From positions 1 to 5,290 of the forward strand of contig WRIQ01000098.1 of the NCBI GenBank assembly GCA_009782655.1: 5,290 nt of DNA, read 5' to 3'. The DNA is from Prolixibacteraceae bacterium (GTDB taxonomy: Bacteria > Bacteroidota > Bacteroidia > Bacteroidales > Prolixibacteraceae). Each line of letters begins with the position of its first letter. The first letter of the stretch is position 1. The translations under genes and the position numbers were made by a program. Positions 1 to 5,290 of this stretch are shown one piece after another. The notes beneath the pieces were generated by a model. That model made no database searches and was not told where the DNA came from. It worked only from the letters and a program-made list of their open reading frames with translations.

Positions 1-1883
<1,883 letters not shown>

Positions 1884-1889
1884 CTAAAC

Positions 1890-1920
1890 CGAAAGTAGTT
1901 ATTCTTTTTGATAAACCAAA
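1890..1920 (-). promoter_or_regulatory. Probable Bacteroidota-type promoter of the beta-galactosidase gene
   Basis: Read on the minus strand, TTTG (1920-1917) is followed after exactly 19 bases by TACTTTCG (1897-1890). This fits the Bacteroidota pattern TTTG / TAnnTTTG with one mismatch in the -7 box. Transcription would start near 1884, giving a leader of about 35 bases before the ATG. The leader is A/T-rich and has no Shine-Dalgarno sequence, as is usual in this phylum. The match is to consensus only. Confidence 0.45.
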
Positions 1921-2116
1921 TGAAATTTTTTTATTGAACAGGTTGGAATCTTATAAAGGCGGCAGTTGTGAGGCGATAAAAAACCGGGATTGATTGTGTT
2001 TTCGCGATCTTTGCGACTTCCGCCTTAACAAATCGGATTTCCTTTTCGGTTTGCGGCCATCGAAAGTTTTCGGGAATATGATAAAGTTTGTATCTTGCAA
2101 ATTGAAATCGGGTAAT
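1921..2116. other. Intergenic stretch with no recognised gene
   Basis: Between the beta-galactosidase promoter and the PIN remnant I see no convincing coding sequence on either strand. An open frame starting at 1994 crosses it, but its first 40 or so residues resemble no family I know. The only structure noted is a 7-base inverted repeat (AAGGCGG at 1956-1962, CCGCCTT at 2020-2026) with a 57-base loop, too weak to call. It may once have held the 5' half of the decayed PIN gene or its antitoxin, but nothing recognisable is left. Confidence 0.4.
2068..2098 (+). promoter_or_regulatory. Weak promoter candidate ahead of the PIN remnant and the SRPBCC gene
   Basis: TATCTTGC at 2091-2098 resembles the Bacteroidota -7 box with one T missing. 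A TTTC at 2068-2071 sits 19 bases before it, the same spacing as in the two better promoters of the window. The A-rich bases after it (CAAATTGAAA) also look like a typical start region. Transcription would begin near 2105 and run through the PIN remnant into the SRPBCC gene. Both boxes are imperfect, so this is a candidate only. Confidence 0.22.
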
Positions 2117-2376
2117 ATGATCTTTATAGAAAAGAATATGGTTGAAAGATATTCAGTATTATTGGATAATCAGGGAACGAGCCTGAAATTGAGAAAAACA
2201 AAACGTTTATGCACGATGAATTTGACCTGACTGTTGGAACTACTGACGTTGCAAATAGGCTGGCTGTAGCAACAAACAATGCAAAAGACTTCGGAAATAT
2301 GGAAAATTTAATCGTTTGGGCTGAAAATGATGTAACCCTAAACCGTCAACTTACGCTATTTAATGCAGAATTATGA
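2117..2376 (+). pseudogene. Decayed 3' part of a PIN-domain (VapC-type) toxin gene, frameshifted
   Basis: The well-supported part is an open frame from 2170, with an ATG at 2209 and stop TGA at 2374-2376. It encodes MHDEFDLTVGTTDVANRL, then AVATNNAKDFGNMENL. This follows the C-terminal half of VapC-type PIN ribonucleases, in which a DFDLLIGATA-like helix leads to a VTNNTKDF-like strand and turn, then an ENW-like end. Two of the PIN acidic residues remain (Asp6 and Asp27 counted from the 2209 ATG). The N-terminal Asp and central Glu that complete the metal site are missing. The frame beginning at 2117 reads VERYSVLLDNQG and LKLRKT, resembling the segment just before that helix, but it is one frame off. 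A frameshift in the A-rich run 2192-2203 would join the two. Intact members are about 130 residues and usually follow an antitoxin gene; none is seen. The remnant cannot form a working nuclease. Family assignment is by motif recall only. Confidence 0.5.
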
Positions 2377-3359
2377 AACGGACTTTAAAATATATTTTGC
2401 TTTCCACTGTTTTGCTGCTGGCCATTTTGTGTGCCTTGATATTTATTCCCAAAGTTTTGGTTATCAAAGAGAAAATTACCATAGATGCTCCGGCGCGGAT
2501 TGTTTTCAATCAAATCAACGATTTCCATAACTGGAATTTCTGGTCGGAATTGATTCCCGATAAAGAATCGGCTGTTGGATACGGCGACGGCGGAATGGGC
2601 AAAGGCGGCAGCATTGTCTGGGAAGATAGCAACGGCACAGGAATCGGAAAATATACCATCATTTCATCGGTTCCATACAAAAGCCTTGAAATTGCGATGG
2701 ACGATAAGGACGACGGAGTTTTTTCCGTTGCGCGAATTGTTTTGACGGAAATTGGCGAAAAAACCGAGGTTTTCTGGGAGTTGGTCTTCAAAAACAAGGG
2801 CGTAAAATCACATATTTTCAAGTTTGATGCGAGCGGCAGAATCAGAGGCAGTTTGCGAGGGCTGGCCCAGGTGTCAACTTTATGGTACGAGCAGAATATT
2901 CCGTTGGTTGAGTTGGGGTTTATTGATAAAACTCCTTATGTCAGCATTCGCAGGCAGATTCCTGCAACTGAGGCAGGCGTCGCTATGGGTGATATATTCG
3001 AGCAACTTGTTGATATACAAGGCAAAGGTGTTTTTAGAATTGCGGGAGAGCCGTTCGCAATATATTATTCGTTGGGCGAAGAACGTCTGGATGTGGAGTG
3101 CGGTTTTGTTGTCGAAAATGCGGTTGCCGATTTTGGCGTTGCCAAGTCGGGCGTTTTTGCAGAATCGTTGTGCGCCATCGTCAGATTTAGCGGCGATTAT
3201 GCCGATATAGAAAGCGCTCACGACGCCATCCGCCAATGGCTCGAAGATCGAAACTTCCAACAGAACGGCCCGCCAATGGAGACTTTCAATAACAATTTCC
3301 TGCAACCCGCCGCCGCCGAATGGGGCATAACCATCTGCTATCCTTTTAGTTTTGAATAA
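2373..3359 (+). CDS. Membrane-anchored SRPBCC and GyrI-like (effector-binding) two-domain protein
   Basis: This 328-residue protein likely binds a small hydrophobic or amphipathic ligand; no reaction can be assigned. Residues 1-28 are a basic start (MKRTLK) and one hydrophobic helix without a lipobox or clear cleavage site, so an uncleaved anchor with the rest outside the cytoplasm is likely. Residues about 31-175 form an SRPBCC (polyketide cyclase/START-like) domain: strand IKEKITIDAPARIVF, then the INDFHNWNFWSEL segment typical of the family, a GSIVWE strand, and a long C-terminal helix. Residues about 187-326 match the GyrI-like/AraC effector-binding fold: VSIRRQIP, the D-VECGF strand near 240-245, and a family-like ending with METF (Glu303) and EWGITICYPF. 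No DNA-binding domain is present. The ATG at 2373 is chosen because the transmembrane segment follows directly. It overlaps the remnant's TGA as ATGA. The symporter gene starts 103 bases downstream behind its own -7 box. Confidence 0.82.
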   Translation: MKRTLKYILLSTVLLLAILCALIFIPKVLVIKEKITIDAPARIVFNQINDFHNWNFWSELIPDKESAVGYGDGGMGKGGSIVWEDSNGTGIGKYTIISSVPYKSLEIAMDDKDDGVFSVARIVLTEIGEKTEVFWELVFKNKGVKSHIFKFDASGRIRGSLRGLAQVSTLWYEQNIPLVELGFIDKTPYVSIRRQIPATEAGVAMGDIFEQLVDIQGKGVFRIAGEPFAIYYSLGEERLDVECGFVVENAVADFGVAKSGVFAESLCAIVRFSGDYADIESAHDAIRQWLEDRNFQQNGPPMETFNNNFLQPAAAEWGITICYPFSFE

Positions 3360-3426
3360 ATGCGGAATGGATTTGTTTCTTGCCGTGTTTATTCCGTGTC
3401 AGCAATCCATTCAGATATTTTTTCAA

Positions 3427-3434
3427 TACCTTTG
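3427..3434 (+). promoter_or_regulatory. Possible -7 box for the symporter gene
   Basis: TACCTTTG is a perfect fit to the Bacteroidota -7 pattern TAnnTTTG and lies 28 bases before the symporter ATG, predicting a leader of about 20 bases. No TTTG is found at the expected distance (around 3404-3407 reads AATC), so the promoter is either weak, dependent on another factor, or fortuitous. If real, the symporter is transcribed apart from the SRPBCC gene. Confidence 0.4.
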
Positions 3435-3462
3435 ACGGCAGATAAAAACCGACGCAGCAAAA

Positions 3463-4905
3463 ATGAGTGCAACCATCGTTTTTTTTGTTATTCTTTTGTT
3501 TTTCCTGATGTTGCTGGGCATTTCCTACCTTTCATCGCGCAATACCAACAGCGAAACTTTTTTCACAGGCAACCGCGTGTCGCCGTGGTATCTGGTAGCT
3601 TTTGCCATGATTGGTTCCTCAATTTCGGGAGTTACGTTTATCTCTGTACCCGGCGAAGTGGGCGTACGCGCTTGGACCTACTATCAGTTTGTGCTGGGAA
3701 ATTTCGCCGGATACTGGTTTATAGCGCTGATACTCATCCCGCTGTATTATAAGCTACAAACCGTATCAATTTACAGTTACCTGAATCAGCGTTTCGGGTT
3801 GCGGTCGTACAAAACAGGCTCACTTTTTTTCATCATTTCGCAGACCATCGGCGCCTCATTCAGGCTTTATCTGGCGGCTGGCGTACTGCAAATCGCCATT
3901 TTCAACACCTTGGGAATTCCTTTTTGGGCGACGGTGCTTTTCACCATCTTTATGATTTGGGTTTACACCTTCAGGGCCGGCATAAAAACCGTGGTTTGGA
4001 CAGATTCGCTACAAACCATTTTTATTCTTTTGTCGGTTGCGTTGGCCATTTATTTTATTTCCAAAAGTTTGAACCTCAATTTTGGCGAAATGGTCACTTC
4101 CATAAAAGAACATCCCTCCAGCCGTATATTCGACTGGGACTGGCGCTCGGGAACCAACTTCTTCAAACAGTTTTTTGCCGGAATAGCCATCACCATTGTT
4201 ATGAACGGCCTCGACCAAAATATGATGCAAAAAAGCCTGACCTGTAAAACACGCAAAGACGCACAGAAAAACCTGTACTGGTTCAGTGTTTTGTTTGTTA
4301 TTGTGAACCTTTTTTTCCTGAGTCTCGGCGTTTTGCTTTATATTTTCGCGCAAGCCAAAGGCGTCGCCATTCCTATACATACCGACGACCTGTTTCCCAT
4401 ACTGGCCATGAATTATTTCGGACTTGCAGGTGGAATTTTCTTTTTGTTGGGCATCATGTCGGCGGCCTATTCCAGCGCCGACTCGGCGCTAACGGCGCTG
4501 ACTACAGCTTTTTGCGTCGATTTTCTGAATATGGATACCACCAATTCGGCAGGGAAAAGCAAACGAATCAAAGTACACATCGGTTTTTCATTGCTGATGT
4601 TTTTGGTAATTGTTGTTTTCCGCGCGATAAACAACGACAGTGTGGTTTCGTCTATTTTCCGTGTCGCCGGCTATACCTACGGGCCGCTGCTGGGCCTCTT
4701 CGCTTTTGGAATACTGACAAAATGGCAAATTCGCGATAAGTTTGTTCCTTTCATCGCTTTTGCATCGCCGGTGCTGACATACATAATCAATAAAAATTCG
4801 GAATTCTGGTTCGGCGGCTATAAATTCGGATTCGAACTTCTTTTGCTGAACGGCCTTATTACCTTCATCGGGTTGCTGCTGATAACGAAATTGAAAAAAG
4901 CGTAG
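3463..4905 (+). CDS. Sodium:solute symporter family protein (SSS/SLC5)
   Basis: An inner-membrane transporter that should import an organic solute using the sodium gradient; the substrate cannot be told from sequence. The 480 residues form about 13 hydrophobic helices, the usual number and length for the family. The start at MSATIVF places the first helix at residues 4-22 with an outside N-terminus, and no signal peptide is needed. Family landmarks in order: TFFTGNRVSPWYLVAFAM (32-49) leading into the broken helix GSSISGV (51-57); TIGASFRLYLAAG (128-140); YTFRAGIKTVVWTDSLQ (168-184); DQNMMQKSLTCKTRKDAQ (251-268), the cytoplasmic loop with its conserved Gln and basic residues; and SAAYSSADSALTAL (333-346), the family signature whose serines 337/338 correspond to sodium-site residues of vSGLT. 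The helix ending FVDFL-like at 349-355 and LGLFAFGIL (410-418) are also typical. The beta-galactosidase nearby is on the other strand and does not by itself imply a sugar substrate. No Shine-Dalgarno sequence is visible. Confidence 0.93.
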   Translation: MSATIVFFVILLFFLMLLGISYLSSRNTNSETFFTGNRVSPWYLVAFAMIGSSISGVTFISVPGEVGVRAWTYYQFVLGNFAGYWFIALILIPLYYKLQTVSIYSYLNQRFGLRSYKTGSLFFIISQTIGASFRLYLAAGVLQIAIFNTLGIPFWATVLFTIFMIWVYTFRAGIKTVVWTDSLQTIFILLSVALAIYFISKSLNLNFGEMVTSIKEHPSSRIFDWDWRSGTNFFKQFFAGIAITIVMNGLDQNMMQKSLTCKTRKDAQKNLYWFSVLFVIVNLFFLSLGVLLYIFAQAKGVAIPIHTDDLFPILAMNYFGLAGGIFFLLGIMSAAYSSADSALTALTTAFCVDFLNMDTTNSAGKSKRIKVHIGFSLLMFLVIVVFRAINNDSVVSSIFRVAGYTYGPLLGLFAFGILTKWQIRDKFVPFIAFASPVLTYIINKNSEFWFGGYKFGFELLLLNGLITFIGLLLITKLKKA

Positions 4906-4906
4906 C

Positions 4907-4924
4907 ATTTTTTTTAGAAAAAAT
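4907..4924 (+). terminator. Possible A/T-only hairpin after the symporter gene
   Basis: ATTTTTT (4907-4913) can pair with AAAAAAT (4918-4924) around a four-base loop, two bases after the symporter stop codon. The stem has no G-C pairs, so it is a poor intrinsic terminator. It could end transcription together with the T-run 4908-4915, or simply be A/T-rich spacer. Confidence 0.2.
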
Positions 4925-4954
4925 TTGGTGGAATCAATTTAATATCTAACTTTG
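4924..4954 (+). promoter_or_regulatory. Strong Bacteroidota-type promoter
   Basis: TTTG (4924-4927), 19 bases of spacer, then TAACTTTG (4947-4954): both boxes match the Bacteroidota primary sigma-factor pattern exactly. Transcription should start near 4961, about 25 bases before the ATG at 4986. The downstream leader ends in TCAAAATG with no Shine-Dalgarno sequence. This is the clearest promoter in the window. Confidence 0.65.
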
Positions 4955-4985
4955 CAACTCAAAGTACTTTTCATCTACTATCAAA

Positions 4986-5290
4986 ATGAATAAAACGCAC
5001 GAAGACATAAAAGTTATCCGCGACATGATGGAGAAATCGTCAAAGTTCTTGTCATTTAGTGGATTATCGGGTATTATTGCCGGCATTATCGCCGTAGCAG
5101 GTGCAGCTTTCGCCTATTTCTATTTGCTGCGCGACCCGTCGCTCACCGATTTCAACCACAAACAGGAAATCGGCATTTTGTTGGCCGATGCGCTGGCTGT
5201 CCTGATTTTGTCCATTGGCGTTTGCCTGTGGCTATCCTATCGGAAAGCGCATAAACGCCATCAAAAATTGTGGAACAGCGCGGCTCGTAG
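4986..5290 (+). CDS. Small multi-helix membrane protein of unknown function (3' end beyond the window)
   Basis: 101 codons are present and the frame is open at the right edge. Residues 1-22 form a charged, probably helical start (MNKTHEDIKVIRDMMEKSSK). Two hydrophobic helices follow: about 24-48, rich in Gly and Ala (SGLSGIIAGIIAVAGAAFAY), and about 62-85 (IGILLADALAVLILSIGVCLW), with a short polar loop RDPSLTDFNHKQ between them. A basic stretch (RKAHKRHQK, 86-94) after the second helix points to the cytoplasm, so both ends of this part are likely inside. Uncharacterised Bacteroidota membrane proteins that start with a similar charged helix and an SGLSG-type first membrane segment are known to me. 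They are about 200 residues with four helices and often sit next to a small transcriptional regulator gene, which here would lie off the window. No function can be given. The frame, the codon quality and the exact promoter before it make it a real gene. Confidence 0.82.
   Translation, partial: MNKTHEDIKVIRDMMEKSSKFLSFSGLSGIIAGIIAVAGAAFAYFYLLRDPSLTDFNHKQEIGILLADALAVLILSIGVCLWLSYRKAHKRHQKLWNSAAR

Noticed and set aside
1956..2026. 7-base inverted repeat AAGGCGG / CCGCCTT as an operator or terminator
   Set aside because: The arms are short and 57 bases apart; such a match is expected by chance.
1994..2230. A 78-residue plus-strand frame as an intact gene
   Set aside because: Its first half resembles nothing and its last part matches a toxin-like segment only up to a frameshift; better explained as part of the decayed PIN gene plus spacer.
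2510..3305. Frames on the minus strand (2510-2821, 2880-3305) and plus-strand frame 2824-3210
   Set aside because: Shadows of the SRPBCC/GyrI-like gene; the products show no domain or sensible composition.
3360..3752. A plus-strand frame with an ATG touching the stop of the SRPBCC gene, as an extra gene or an N-terminal extension of the symporter
   Set aside because: It runs out of frame through the first helices of the symporter, and its product is rich in Cys, His and Arg like a shadow translation; the symporter start at 3463 already gives a complete first helix.
3924..4908. Other-frame and minus-strand frames across the symporter (3924-4247, 4009-4380, 4050-4256, 4512-4739, 4588-4908)
   Set aside because: Shadows of the symporter gene, which has continuous family motifs across the region.

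Overview
The window looks like a Bacteroidota chromosome, probably a free-living or environmental Bacteroidales-like member. The signs are promoter-like boxes of the TTTG-N19-TAnnTTTG type instead of sigma-70 boxes, no clear Shine-Dalgarno sequences before the genes, a moderate G+C content, a lipoprotein beta-galactosidase, and small membrane proteins of a kind common in that phylum. The exact lineage cannot be set from this sequence.

Layout: (1) bases 1-1847, minus strand, hold the first 615 residues of a GH2 (LacZ-type) beta-galactosidase with a lipoprotein signal; its C-terminal part lies beyond the left edge. (2) Bases 1848-2372 hold no intact gene. They contain the probable beta-galactosidase promoter and, reading the other way, what looks like the decayed 3' half of a PIN-domain (VapC-type) toxin gene with a frameshift. 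(3) 2373-3359, plus strand, is a membrane-anchored protein combining an SRPBCC domain and a GyrI-like effector-binding domain. Its start codon overlaps the stop of the PIN remnant. (4) 3463-4905, plus strand, is a 480-residue sodium:solute symporter (SSS/SLC5 family) of unknown substrate, with its own likely -7 box. (5) 4986 to the right edge, plus strand, is the start of a small multi-helix membrane protein behind the best promoter in the window.

How they work together: the beta-galactosidase would release galactose-containing sugars in the periplasm or at the outer membrane. The symporter would import an organic solute with sodium, but nothing here ties its substrate to that enzyme. The genes on the right appear to be separate transcription units, not one operon. 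I see no mobile element, CRISPR array, tRNA or rRNA, and no convincing new multi-gene system. The least ordinary points are the PIN-toxin remnant and the SRPBCC/GyrI-like fusion just downstream of it.
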